A DNA stretch of 64,000 nucleotides from Daphnia carinata. Taxonomy: Eukaryota > Arthropoda > Branchiopoda > Diplostraca > Daphniidae. A program made the position numbers and the translations under genes. The notes below the pieces were generated by a model. The model saw only the letters and a list, made by a program, of their open reading frames with translations. It was not told the origin of the DNA and did not search any database. The DNA is taken from NCBI RefSeq assembly GCF_022539665.2, contig NC_081338.1, positions 1,178,001 to 1,242,000 on the forward strand, in the 5' to 3' direction. This document shows positions 55,040 to 64,000 of the stretch, piece by piece. Positions within the stretch are counted from its first letter, which is position 1; every line of letters starts with the position of its first letter.

Positions 55040-55111
55040 TCCCATATGGTCTAGTGGCTAGGATACCTGGCTTTCACCCAGGAGGCTCGGGTTCGATTCC
55101 CGGTATGGGAA
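55040..55111 (+). tRNA. tRNA-Glu-TTC: tRNA-Glu(TTC), unit 8
   Basis: Gene identical; 3' flank is CCAAAAATCCTCGATAG, shared only with unit 12. Confidence 0.97.
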
Positions 55112-55343
55112 CCAAAAATCCTCGATAGTGTTTAGTGCCCGTTTTGCTTCGTGCAGATTTAAAAAGCGAAATTCTCTCTTTTGGCAGGTAGAGGTGTACC
55201 AAGTTCGTGTATCTTCGATGTAATGCCATTGCCGAAACATTTGTGAGGAAAAGCATCAACTTTCAAGCTTGCCTATATCCTTCGCCATTGCCAACATTCA
55301 ACTAATAAGTGAGAAATCTTCACTTAAACATATGTGAAAGTGA

Positions 55344-55416
55344 TGGCGATGCAGGGTATCGATCCCCGTACTTCTCGCATGCTAAGCGAGCGCTCTACCA
55401 TCTGAGCTACATCCCC
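55344..55416 (-). tRNA. tRNA-Ala-AGC: tRNA-Ala-like(AGC), unit 9, G3-U70 lost
   Basis: The acceptor 3' strand reads CATCGCC instead of CATCTCC, so U70 is G and faces G3. The alanine identity pair is destroyed while the rest is normal. Confidence 0.85.
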
Positions 55417-55442
55417 ATTACAAGATGTACTCCTTTAGAGCC

Positions 55443-55514
55443 GGGCTCATCCGGGAATTGAACCCGGGGCCTCTCGCACCCTAAGCGAGAATCATACCAC
55501 TAGACCAATGAGCC
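55443..55514 (-). tRNA. tRNA-Pro-AGG: tRNA-Pro(AGG), unit 9
   Basis: Standard version; followed on its 5' side by CACGTTTC rather than CACGTATC. Confidence 0.96.
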
Positions 55515-56001
55515 ACGTTTCAAATTTCCGCGATCGCAAAATTAGAGCGACAGCAAGACAGAGCTGAAAATGCTTGATTTGTCCTGGCAAGTTTTTAAAC
55601 TATGCGGAAATGACAAAAGGTGGGCCTGCATCATACAGTATGAACAAAGCCTCTCTCGGCTGCCGGGAATGCGTTATTGAAGGGACGGCTATCACAAGAA
55701 TGTCAGATATTCTACGGCGGGAAACGACCGAAAACAACAAAGGAAGGATGCAAAAACAACAAGCGAGAAACAGAGAGCTCCAGAAAAAAAACATCTCGGC
55801 GAGAATGACACTACTCGTCAAATGAGCCACGTCCAACATTTCAACGTCAACTAAGTTAGAACGACAATCCCCTGTCCCTCGTAAGGCAGGGTTCATGTCT
55901 GAACGATCGTGAACTCAGCCGAAATCATGGCTATTGTAATTGCTGTGACAAGAACATTTTCTTGTGCTGCAATCCACAAGACTTGGAAGATATTGTTATG
56001 T

Positions 56002-56074
56002 GCCGAAATAGCTCAGTTGGGAGAGCGTTAGACTGAAGATCTAAAGGTCCCTGGTTCGATCCCGGGTTTCGGCA
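56002..56074 (+). tRNA. tRNA-Phe-GAA: tRNA-Phe(GAA), unit 9
   Basis: Identical to unit 1. Confidence 0.97.
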
Positions 56075-56078
56075 ACCA

Positions 56079-56150
56079 TCCCATATGGTCTAGTGGCTAG
56101 GATACCTGGCTTTCACCCAGGAGGCTCGGGTTCGATTCCCGGTATGGGAA
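56079..56150 (+). tRNA. tRNA-Glu-TTC: tRNA-Glu(TTC), unit 9
   Basis: Identical gene; the downstream T-run region is lengthened (GTTTTGTTTTGC), giving two T4 runs. Confidence 0.97.
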
Positions 56151-56390
56151 CATTACCAATCAACGAGTAGTGTTTAGTGCCCGTTTTGTTTTGCTTCGTG
56201 CAGATTTAAAAAGCGAAATTCTCTCTTTTGGCAGGTAGAGGTGTACCAAGTTCGTGTATCTTCGATGTAATGCCATTGCCGAAACATTTGTGAGGAAAAG
56301 CATCAACTTTCAAGCTTGCCTATATCCTTCGCCATTGCCAACATTCAACTAATAAGTGAGAAATCTTCACTTAAACATATGTGAAAGTAC

Positions 56391-56463
56391 TGGAGATGCA
56401 GGGTATCGATCCCCGTACTTCTCGCATGCTAAGCGAGCGCTCTACCATCTGAGCTACATCCCC
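56391..56463 (-). tRNA. tRNA-Ala-AGC: tRNA-Ala(AGC), unit 10
   Basis: Identical gene; 3' flank on minus begins with GTAC instead of TCAC. Confidence 0.97.
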
Positions 56464-56489
56464 TTTGCAACAAGTGCTCCTTTAGAGCC

Positions 56490-56561
56490 GGGCTCATCCG
56501 GGAATTGAACCCGGGGCCTCTCGCACCCTAAGCGAGAATCATACCACTAGACCAATGAGCC
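56490..56561 (-). tRNA. tRNA-Pro-AGG: tRNA-Pro(AGG), unit 10
   Basis: Standard version; 26-nt spacer to Ala with TTTGC variant. Confidence 0.96.
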
Positions 56562-57047
56562 ACGTCTCAAATTTCCGCGATCGCAAAATTAGAGCGACAG
56601 CAAGACAGAGCTGAAAATGCTTGATTTGTCCTGGCAAGTTTTTAAACTATGCGGAAATGACAAAAGGTGGGCCTGCATCATACAGTATGAACAAAGCCTC
56701 TCTCGGCTGCCGGGAATGCGTTATTGAAGGGACGGCTATCACAAGAATGTCAGATATTCTACGGCGGGAAACGACCGAAAACAACAAAGGAAGGATGCAA
56801 AAACAACAAGCGAGAAACAGAGAGCTCCAGAAAAAAACATCTCGGCGAGAATGACACTACTCGTCAAATGAGCCACGTCCAACATTTCAACGTCAACTAA
56901 GTTAGAACGACAATCCCCTGTCCCTCGTAAGGCAGGGTTCATGTCTGAACGATCGTGAACTCAGCCGAAATCATGGCTATTGTAATTGCTGTGACAAGAA
57001 CATTTTCTTGTGCTGCAATCCACAAGACTTGGAAGATATTGTTGTGT

Positions 57048-57120
57048 GCCGAAATAGCTCAGTTGGGAGAGCGTTAGACTGAAGATCTAAAGGTCCCTGG
57101 TTCGATCCCGGGTTTCGGCA
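57048..57120 (+). tRNA. tRNA-Phe-GAA: tRNA-Phe(GAA), unit 10
   Basis: Identical gene; upstream spacer with 7-A run. Confidence 0.97.
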
Positions 57121-57124
57121 ACCA

Positions 57125-57196
57125 TCCCATATGGTCTAGTGGCTAGGATACCTGGCTTTCACCCAGGAGGCTCGGGTTCGATTCCCGGTATGGGAA
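57125..57196 (+). tRNA. tRNA-Glu-TTC: tRNA-Glu(TTC), unit 10
   Basis: Identical to unit 1. Confidence 0.97.
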
Positions 57197-57431
57197 CATT
57201 ACCAATCAACGAGTAGTGTTTAGTGCCCGTTTTGCTTCGTGCAGATTTAAAAAGCGAAATTCTCTCTTTTGGCAGGTAGAGGTGTACCAAGTTCGTGTAT
57301 CTTCGATGTAATGCCATTGCCGAAACATTTGTGAGGAAAAGCATCAACTTTCAAGCTTGCCTATATCCTTCGCCATTGCCAACATTCAACTAATAAGTGA
57401 GAAATCTTCACTTAAACATATGTGAAAGTGA

Positions 57432-57504
57432 TGGAGATGCAGGGTATCGATCCCCGTACTTCTCGCATGCTAAGCGAGCGCTCTACCATCTGAGCTACAT
57501 CCCC
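57432..57504 (-). tRNA. tRNA-Ala-AGC: tRNA-Ala(AGC), unit 11
   Basis: Identical to unit 1; GTGTC insertion in the spacer to tRNA-Pro. Confidence 0.97.
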
Positions 57505-57532
57505 GTGTCTTCAACAAGTGCTCCTTTAGAGC

Positions 57533-57604
57533 GGGCTCATCCGGGAATTGAACCCGGGGCCTCTCGCACCCTAAGCGAGAATCATACCACTAGACCAATG
57601 AGCC
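57533..57604 (-). tRNA. tRNA-Pro-AGG: tRNA-Pro(AGG), unit 11
   Basis: Standard version. Confidence 0.97.
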
Positions 57605-58091
57605 ACGTATCAAATTTCCGCGATCGCAAAATTAGAGCGACAGCAAGACAGAGCTGAAAATGCTTGATTTGTCCTGGCAAGTTTTTAAACTATGCGGAAA
57701 TGACAAAAGGTGGGCCTGCATCATACAGTATGAACAAAGCCTCTCTCGGCTGCCGGGAATGCGTTATTGAAGGGACGGCTATCACAAGAATGTCAGATAT
57801 TCTACGGCGGGAAACGACCGAAAACAACAAAGGAAGGATGCAAAAACAACAAGCGAGAAACAGAGAGCTCCAGAAAAAAAACATCTCGGCGAGAATGACA
57901 CTACTCGTCAAATGAGCCACGTCCAACATTTCAACGTCAACTAAGTTAGAACGACAATCCCCTGTCCCTCGTAAGGCAGGGTTCATGTCTGAACGATCGT
58001 GAACTCAGCCGAAATCATGGCTATTGTAATTGCTGTGACAAGAACATTTTCTTGTGCTGCAATCCACAAGACTTGGAAGATATAGTTATGT

Positions 58092-58164
58092 GCCGAAATA
58101 GCTCAGTTGGGAGAGCGTTAGACTGAAGATCTAAAGGTCCCTGGTTCGATCCCGGGTTTCGGCA
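58092..58164 (+). tRNA. tRNA-Phe-GAA: tRNA-Phe(GAA), unit 11
   Basis: Identical gene; 5' flank ATATAGTTATGT. Confidence 0.97.
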
Positions 58165-58168
58165 ACCA

Positions 58169-58240
58169 TCCCATATGGTCTAGTGGCTAGGATACCTGGC
58201 TTTCACCCAGGAGGCTCGGGTTCGATTCCCGGTATGGGAA
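58169..58240 (+). tRNA. tRNA-Glu-TTC: tRNA-Glu(TTC), unit 11
   Basis: Identical to unit 1. Confidence 0.97.
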
Positions 58241-58475
58241 CATTACCAATCAACGAGTAGTGTTTAGTGCCCGTTTTGCTTCGTGCAGATTTAAAAAGCG
58301 AAATTCTCTCTTTTGGCAGGTAGAGGTGTACCAAGTTCGTGTATCTTCGATGTAATGCCATTGCCGAAACATTTGTGAGGAAAAGCATCAACTTTCAAGC
58401 TTGCCTATATCCTTCGCCATTGCCAACATTCAACTAATAAGTGAGAAATCTTCACTTAAACATATGTGAAAGTGA

Positions 58476-58548
58476 TGGAGAAGCAGGGTATCGATCCCCG
58501 TACTTCTCGCATGCTAAGCGAGCGCTCTACCATCTGAGCTACATCCCC
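58476..58548 (-). tRNA. tRNA-Ala-AGC: tRNA-Ala(AGC), unit 12, acceptor mismatch
   Basis: The acceptor 3' strand reads CTTCTCC instead of CATCTCC, giving a T6-T67 mismatch. G3-U70 is kept. Confidence 0.88.
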
Positions 58549-58573
58549 GTTGCAACAAGTGCTCCTTTAGAGC

Positions 58574-58645
58574 GGGCTCATCCGGGAATTGAACCCGGGG
58601 CCTCTCGCACCCTAAGCGAGAATCATACCACTAGACCAATGAGCC
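58574..58645 (-). tRNA. tRNA-Pro-AGG: tRNA-Pro(AGG), unit 12
   Basis: Standard version. Confidence 0.97.
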
Positions 58646-59132
58646 ACGTATCAAATTTCCGCGATCGCAAAATTAGAGCGACAGCAAGACAGAGCTGAAA
58701 ATGCTTGATTTGTCCTGGCAAGTTTTTAAACTATGCGGAAATGACAAAAGGTGGGCCTGCATCATACAGTATGAACAAAGCCTCTCTCGGCTGCCGGGAA
58801 TGCGTTATTGAAGGGACGGCTATCACAAGAATGTCAGATATTCTACGGCGGGAAACGACCGAAAACAACAAAGGAAGGATGCAAAAACAACAAGCGAGAA
58901 ACAGAGAGCTCCAGAAAAAAAACATCTCGGCGAGAATGACACTACTCGTCAAATGAGCCACGTCCAACATTTCAACGTCAACTAAGTTAGAACGACAATC
59001 CCCTGTCCCTCGTAAGGCAGGGTTCATGTCTGAACGATCGTGAACTCAGCCGAAATCATGGCTATTGTAATTGCTGTGACAAGAACATTTTCTTGTGCTG
59101 CAATCCACAAGACTTGGAAGATATAGTTATAT

Positions 59133-59205
59133 GCCGAAATAGCTCAGCTGGGAGAGCGTTAGACTGAAGATCTAAAGGTCCCTGGTTCGATCCCGGGTTT
59201 CGGCA
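59133..59205 (+). tRNA. tRNA-Phe-GAA: tRNA-Phe(GAA), unit 12
   Basis: Carries the CTCAGCTGGG variant of unit 8. Confidence 0.95.
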
Positions 59206-59209
59206 ACCA

Positions 59210-59281
59210 TCCCATATGGTCTAGTGGCTAGGATACCTGGCTTTCACCCAGGAGGCTCGGGTTCGATTCCCGGTATGGGAA
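59210..59281 (+). tRNA. tRNA-Glu-TTC: tRNA-Glu(TTC), unit 12
   Basis: Identical gene; 3' flank CCAAAAATCCTCGATAG as in unit 8. Confidence 0.97.
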
Positions 59282-59513
59282 CCAAAAATCCTCGATAGTG
59301 TTTAGTGCCCGTTTTGCTTCGTGCAGATTTAAAAAGCGAAATTCTCTCTTTTGGCAGGTAGAGGTGTACCAAGTTCGTGTATCTTCGATGTAATGCCATT
59401 GCCGAAACATTTGTGAGGAAAAGCATCAACTTTCAAGCTTGCCTATATCCTTCGCCATTGCCAACATTCAACTAATAAGTGAGAAATCTTCACTTAAACA
59501 TATGTGAAAGTGA

Positions 59514-59586
59514 TGGAGATGCAGGGTATCGATCCCCGTACTTCTCGCATGCTAAGCGAGCGCTCTACCATCTGAGCTACATCCCC
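59514..59586 (-). tRNA. tRNA-Ala-AGC: tRNA-Ala(AGC), unit 13
   Basis: Identical to unit 1. Confidence 0.97.
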
Positions 59587-59611
59587 ATTTCAACAAGTGC
59601 TCCTTTAGAGT

Positions 59612-59683
59612 GGGCTCATCCGGGAATCGAACCCGGGACCTCTCGCACCCTAAGCGAGAATCATACGACTAGACCAATGAGCC
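59612..59683 (-). tRNA. tRNA-Pro-AGG: tRNA-Pro(AGG), unit 13
   Basis: The G18-to-C version, as in unit 1; a 2-bp AT insertion follows its 5' end. Confidence 0.93.
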
Positions 59684-60172
59684 ACGTATATCAAATTTCC
59701 GCGATCGCAAAATTAGAGCGACAGCAAGACAGAGCTGAAAATGCTTGATTTGTCCTGGCAAGTTTTTAAACTATGCGGAAATGACAAAAGGTGGGCCTGC
59801 ATCATACAGTATGAACAAAGCCTCTCTCGGCTGCCGGGAATGCGTTATTGAAGGGACGGCTATCACAAGAATGTCAGATATTCTACGGCGGGAAACGACC
59901 GAAAACAACAAAGGAAGGATGCAAAAACAACAAGCGAGAAACAGAGAGCTCCAGAAAAAAAACATCTCGGCGAGAATGACACTACTCGTCAAATGAGCCA
60001 CGTCCAACATTTCAACGTCAACTAAGTTAGAACGACAATCCCCTGTCCCTCGTAAGGCAGGGTTCATGTCTGAACGATCGTGAACTCAGCCGAAATCATG
60101 GCTATTGTAATTGCTGTGACAAGAACATTTTCTTGTGCTGCAATCCACAAGACTTGGAAGATATTGTCATGT

Positions 60173-60245
60173 GCCGAAATAGCTCAGTTGGGAGAGCGTT
60201 AGACTGAAGATCTAAAGGTCCCTGGTTCGATCCCGGGTTTCGGCA
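60173..60245 (+). tRNA. tRNA-Phe-GAA: tRNA-Phe(GAA), unit 13
   Basis: Identical gene; TTGTCATGT flank. Confidence 0.97.
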
Positions 60246-60249
60246 ACCA

Positions 60250-60321
60250 TCCCATATGGTCTAGTGGCTAGGATACCTGGCTTTCACCCAGGAGGCTCGG
60301 GTTCGATTCCCGGTATGGGAA
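60250..60321 (+). tRNA. tRNA-Glu-TTC: tRNA-Glu(TTC), unit 13
   Basis: Identical to unit 1. Confidence 0.97.
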
Positions 60322-60556
60322 CATTACCAATCAACGAGTAGTGTTTAGTGCCCGTTTTGCTTCGTGCAGATTTAAAAAGCGAAATTCTCTCTTTTGGCAG
60401 GTAGAGGTGTACCAAGTTCGTGTATCTTCGATGTAATGCCATTGCCGAAACATTTGTGAGGAAAAGCATCAACTTTCAAGCTTGCCTATATCCTTCGCCA
60501 TTGCCAACATTCAACTAATAAGTGAGAAATCTTCACTTAAACATATGTGAAAGTGA

Positions 60557-60629
60557 TGGAGATGCAGGGTATCGATCCCCGTACTTCTCGCATGCTAAGC
60601 GAGCGCTCTACCATCTGAGCTACATCCCC
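60557..60629 (-). tRNA. tRNA-Ala-AGC: tRNA-Ala(AGC), unit 14
   Basis: Identical to unit 1. Confidence 0.97.
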
Positions 60630-60654
60630 ATTTCAACAAGTGCTCCTTTAGAGC

Positions 60655-60726
60655 GGGCTCATCCGGGAATTGAACCCGGGACCTCTCGCACCCTAAGCGA
60701 GAATCATACTACTAGACCAATGAGCC
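60655..60726 (-). tRNA. tRNA-Pro-AGG: tRNA-Pro(AGG), unit 14
   Basis: A third D-arm version, AGTAGTATG: G18 is A. T-loop TTCAATT. Confidence 0.92.
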
Positions 60727-61213
60727 ACATATCAAATTTCCGCGATCGCAAAATTAGAGCGACAGCAAGACAGAGCTGAAAATGCTTGATTTGTCCTGGC
60801 AAGTTTTTAAACTATGCGGAAATGACAAAAGGTGGGCCTGCATCATACAGTATGAACAAAGCCTCTCTCGGCTGCCGGGAATGCGTTATTGAAGGGACGG
60901 CTATCACAAGAATGTCAGATATTCTACGGCGGGAAACGACCGAAAACAACAAAGGAAGGATGCAAAAACAACAAGCGAGAAACAGAGAGCTCCAGAAAAA
61001 AAACATCTCGGCGAGAATGACACTACTCGTCAAATGAGCCACGTCCAACATTTCAACGTCAACTAAGTTAGAACGACAATCCCCTGTCCCTCGTAAGGCA
61101 GGGTTCATGTCTGAACGATCGTGAACTCAGCCGAAATCATGGCTATTGTAATTGCTGTGACAAGAACATTTTCTTGTGCTGCAATCCACAAGACTTGGAA
61201 GATATTGTCATGT

Positions 61214-61286
61214 GCCGAAATAGCTCAGTTGGGAGAGCGTTAGACTGAAGATCTAAAGGTCCCTGGTTCGATCCCGGGTTTCGGCA
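61214..61286 (+). tRNA. tRNA-Phe-GAA: tRNA-Phe(GAA), unit 14
   Basis: Identical gene; TTGTCATGT flank. Confidence 0.97.
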
Positions 61287-61290
61287 ACCA

Positions 61291-61362
61291 TCCCATATGG
61301 TCTAGTGGCTAGGATACCTGGCTTTCACCCAGGAGGCTCGGGTTCGATTCCCGGTATGGGAA
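61291..61362 (+). tRNA. tRNA-Glu-TTC: tRNA-Glu(TTC), unit 14
   Basis: Identical to unit 1. Confidence 0.97.
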
Positions 61363-61597
61363 CATTACCAATCAACGAGTAGTGTTTAGTGCCCGTTTTG
61401 CTTCGTGCAGATTTAAAAAGCGAAATTCTCTCTTTTGGCAGGTAGAGGTGTACCAAGTTCGTGTATCTTCGATGTAATGCCATTGCCGAAACATTTGTGA
61501 GGAAAAGCATCAACTTTCAAGCTTGCCTATATCCTTCGCCATTGCCAACATTCAACTAATAAGTGAGAAATCTTCACTTAAACATATGTGAAAGTGA

Positions 61598-61670
61598 TGG
61601 AGATGCAGGGTATCGATCCCCGTACTTCTCGCATGCTAAGCGAGCGCTCTACCATCTGAGCTACATCCCC
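61598..61670 (-). tRNA. tRNA-Ala-AGC: tRNA-Ala(AGC), unit 15
   Basis: Identical to unit 1. Confidence 0.97.
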
Positions 61671-61695
61671 ATTTCAACAAGTGCTCCTTTAGAGC

Positions 61696-61767
61696 GGGCT
61701 CATCCGGGAATTGAACCCGGGGCCTCTCGCACCCTAAGCGAGAATCATACCACTAGACCAATGAGCC
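61696..61767 (-). tRNA. tRNA-Pro-AGG: tRNA-Pro(AGG), unit 15
   Basis: Standard version. Confidence 0.97.
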
Positions 61768-62253
61768 ACGTATCAAATTTCCGCGATCGCAAAATTAGAG
61801 CGACAGCAAGACAGAGCTGAAAATGCTTGATTTGTCCTGGCAAGTTTTTAAACTATGCGGAAATGACAAAAGGTGGGCCTGCATCATACAGTATGAACAA
61901 AGCCTCTCTCGGCTGCCGGGAATGCGTTATTGAAGGGACGGCTATCACAAGAATGTCAGATATTCTACGGCGGGAAACGACCGAAAACAACAAAGGAAGG
62001 ATGCAAAAACAACAAGCGAGAAACAGAGAGCTCCAGAAAAAAACATCTCGGCGAGAATGACACTACTCGTCAAATGAGCCACGTCCAACATTTCAACGTC
62101 AACTAAGTTAGAACGACAATCCCCTGTCCCTCGTAAGGCAGGGTTCATGTCTGAACGATCGTGAACTCAGCCGAAATCATGGCTATTGTAATTGCTGTGA
62201 CAAGAACATTTTCTTGTGCTGCAATCCACAAGACTTGGAAGATATTGTTATGT

Positions 62254-62326
62254 GCCGAAATAGCTCAGTTGGGAGAGCGTTAGACTGAAGATCTAAAGGT
62301 CCCTGGTTCGATCCCGGGTTTCGGCA
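62254..62326 (+). tRNA. tRNA-Phe-GAA: tRNA-Phe(GAA), unit 15
   Basis: Identical gene; upstream spacer with 7-A run. Confidence 0.97.
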
Positions 62327-62330
62327 ACCA

Positions 62331-62402
62331 TCCCATATGGTCTAGTGGCTAGGATACCTGGCTTTCACCCAGGAGGCTCGGGTTCGATTCCCGGTATGGG
62401 AA
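62331..62402 (+). tRNA. tRNA-Glu-TTC: tRNA-Glu(TTC), unit 15
   Basis: Identical to unit 1. Confidence 0.97.
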
Positions 62403-62637
62403 CATTACCAATCAACGAGTAGTGTTTAGTGCCCGTTTTGCTTCGTGCAGATTTAAAAAGCGAAATTCTCTCTTTTGGCAGGTAGAGGTGTACCAAGTTC
62501 GTGTATCTTCGATGTAATGCCATTGCCGAAACATTTGTGAGGAAAAGCATCAACTTTCAAGCTTGCCTATATCCTTCGCCATTGCCAACATTCAACTAAT
62601 AAGTGAGAAATCTTCACTTAAACATATGTGAAAGTGA

Positions 62638-62710
62638 TGGAGATGCAGGGTATCGATCCCCGTACTTCTCGCATGCTAAGCGAGCGCTCTACCATCTGAG
62701 CTACATCCCC
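62638..62710 (-). tRNA. tRNA-Ala-AGC: tRNA-Ala(AGC), unit 16
   Basis: Identical to unit 1. Confidence 0.97.
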
Positions 62711-62735
62711 ATTTCAACAAGTGCTCCTTTAGAGT

Positions 62736-62807
62736 GGGCTCATCCGGGAATTGAACCCGGGGCCTCTCGCACCCTAAGCGAGAATCATACCACTAGACCA
62801 ATGAGCC
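62736..62807 (-). tRNA. tRNA-Pro-AGG: tRNA-Pro(AGG), unit 16
   Basis: Standard version with the GAGTGGGCTC flank of units 5 and 6. Confidence 0.97.
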
Positions 62808-63294
62808 ACGTATCAAATTTCCGCGATCGCAAAATTAGAGCGACAGCAAGACAGAGCTGAAAATGCTTGATTTGTCCTGGCAAGTTTTTAAACTATGCGG
62901 AAATGACAAAAGGTGGGCCTGCATCATACAGTATGAACAAAGCCTCTCTCGGCTGCCGGGAATGCGTTATTGAAGGGACGGCTATCACAAGAATGTCAGA
63001 TATTCTACGGCGGGAAACGACCGAAAACAACAAAGGAAGGATGCAAAAACAACAAGCGAGAAACAGAGAGCTCCAGAAAAAAAACATCTCGGCGAGAATG
63101 ACACTACTCGTCAAATGAGCCACGTCCAACATTTCAACGTCAACTAAGTTAGAACGACAATCCCCTGTCCCTCGTAAGGCAGGGTTCATGTCTGAACGAT
63201 CGTGAACTCAGCCGAAATCATGGCTATTGTAATTGCTGTGACAAGAACATTTTCTTGTGCTGCAATCCACAAGACTTGGAAGATAGAGTTATGT

Positions 63295-63367
63295 GCCGAA
63301 ATAGCTCAGTTGGGAGAGCGTTAGACTGAAGATCTAAAGGTCCCTGGTTCGATCCCGGGTTTCGGCA
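63295..63367 (+). tRNA. tRNA-Phe-GAA: tRNA-Phe(GAA), unit 16
   Basis: Identical gene; ATAGAGTTATGT flank of unit 7. Confidence 0.97.
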
Positions 63368-63371
63368 ACCA

Positions 63372-63443
63372 TCCCATATGGTCTAGTGGCTAGGATACCT
63401 GGCTTTCACCCAGGAGGCTCGGGTTCGATTCCCGGTATGGGAA
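63372..63443 (+). tRNA. tRNA-Glu-TTC: tRNA-Glu(TTC), unit 16
   Basis: Identical to unit 1. Confidence 0.97.
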
Positions 63444-63678
63444 CATTACCAATCAACGAGTAGTGTTTAGTGCCCGTTTTGCTTCGTGCAGATTTAAAAA
63501 GCGAAATTCTCTCTTTTGGCAGGTAGAGGTGTACCAAGTTCGTGTATCTTCGATGTAATGCCATTGCCGAAACATTTGTGAGGAAAAGCATCAACTTTCA
63601 AGCTTGCCTATATCCTTCGCCATTGCCAACATTCAACTAATAAGTGAGAAATCTTCACTTAAACATATGTGAAAGTGA

Positions 63679-63751
63679 TGGAGATGCAGGGTATCGATCC
63701 CCGTACTTCTCGCATGCTAAGCGAGCGCTCTACCATCTGAGCTACATCCCC
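63679..63751 (-). tRNA. tRNA-Ala-AGC: tRNA-Ala(AGC), unit 17
   Basis: Identical to unit 1; the unit is cut by the window end before its Phe and Glu genes. Confidence 0.97.
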
Positions 63752-63776
63752 ATTTCAACAAGTGCTCCTTTAGAGC

Positions 63777-63848
63777 GGGCTCATCCGGGAATCGAACCCG
63801 GGACCTCTCGCACCCTAAGCGAGAATCATACGACTAGACCAATGAGCC
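63777..63848 (-). tRNA. tRNA-Pro-AGG: tRNA-Pro(AGG), unit 17
   Basis: The G18-to-C version, as in unit 1. Confidence 0.93.
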
Positions 63849-64000
63849 ACGTATCAAATTTCCGCGATCGCAAAATTAGAGCGACAGCAAGACAGAGCTG
63901 AAAATGCTTGATTTGTCCTGGCAAGTTTTTAAACTATGCGGAAATGACAAAAGGTGGGCCTGCATCATACAGTATGAACAAAGCCTCTCTCGGCTGCCGG

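Larger units (their letters stand above)
46767..64000. repeat. tandem array of ~1.04-kb four-tRNA units
   Basis: Sixteen complete units and a partial seventeenth. Spacing between successive tRNA-Ala genes is 1031-1047 bp, most often 1041 or 1040. Order within a unit on plus coordinates: Ala(-), Pro(-), 487-bp spacer, Phe(+), Glu(+), about 195-bp spacer. Units are near-identical outside as well as inside the genes; an A-run in the long spacer is 7 or 8 bases (7 in units 5, 7, 10 and 15). The array begins inside a tRNA-Glu and runs off the window. Apparent 60-98-codon frames in each spacer shift with the A-run and are not supported as genes. Confidence 0.97.

Noticed and set aside
46995-63901. 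85-codon frames covering tRNA-Ala and tRNA-Pro
   Set aside because: They read through tRNA genes on the opposite strand.
46767-64000. CRISPR array as an explanation of the regular repeats
   Set aside because: Units are 1 kb, contain tRNA genes, and the host is eukaryotic.

Overview
The window is animal nuclear DNA, most likely from an arthropod. It has spliceosomal introns, a Chrac-14/POLE3 histone-fold gene, an LRSAM1-type RING gene, a DUF4806-type gene with tandem exons, and many Ty3/gypsy, BEL/Pao, hAT and MITE-like elements. A branchiopod such as Daphnia would fit, but that is an inference from gene style and repeat load; nothing in the sequence proves it.

1-2.9 kb holds decayed coding remnants, one ankyrin-like. 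2.9-9.5 kb is one long minus-strand DUF4806-type gene of ten recognisable exons, now a pseudogene. It carries three in-frame stops, a hAT element inserted inside one exon (8-bp target duplication) and a 2.85-kb element with ~600-bp terminal inverted repeats inserted in its last intron (target duplication AATTATAA). 10-15 kb holds an orphan N-terminal exon and a deleted BEL/Pao element on the minus strand. 16-24 kb is a graveyard of gypsy-like elements with three nested solo LTRs. 24.4-25.7 kb holds a minus-strand, possibly BEN-domain, gene. 26.3-28.7 kb is a decayed DNA transposase.

28.7-38.5 kb is a nearly complete but frameshifted Ty3/gypsy element: LTR, gag, protease, RT, RNase H, integrase, an orphan ORF, an env-like gene, LTR. 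38.6-40.5 kb is another broken gypsy pol split by a MITE and abutting a hAT tail. 41.0-42.9 kb (LRSAM1-like, plus) and 43.1-43.6 kb (POLE3, minus) are convergent host genes. 44.0-45.2 kb holds two copies of a MITE with a 9-bp target duplication. It is followed by ~1.2 kb of pure (GAA)n.

From 46.77 kb to the window end lies a tandem array of ~1.04-kb units: 16 complete and one partial. Each unit carries tRNA-Pro(AGG) and tRNA-Ala(AGC) on minus and tRNA-Phe(GAA) and tRNA-Glu(TTC) on plus. Spacing and the absence of T-runs suggest two divergent dicistronic tRNA transcripts per unit. Several copies have lost key tRNA features, while unit spacers are nearly identical, which points to active homogenisation.
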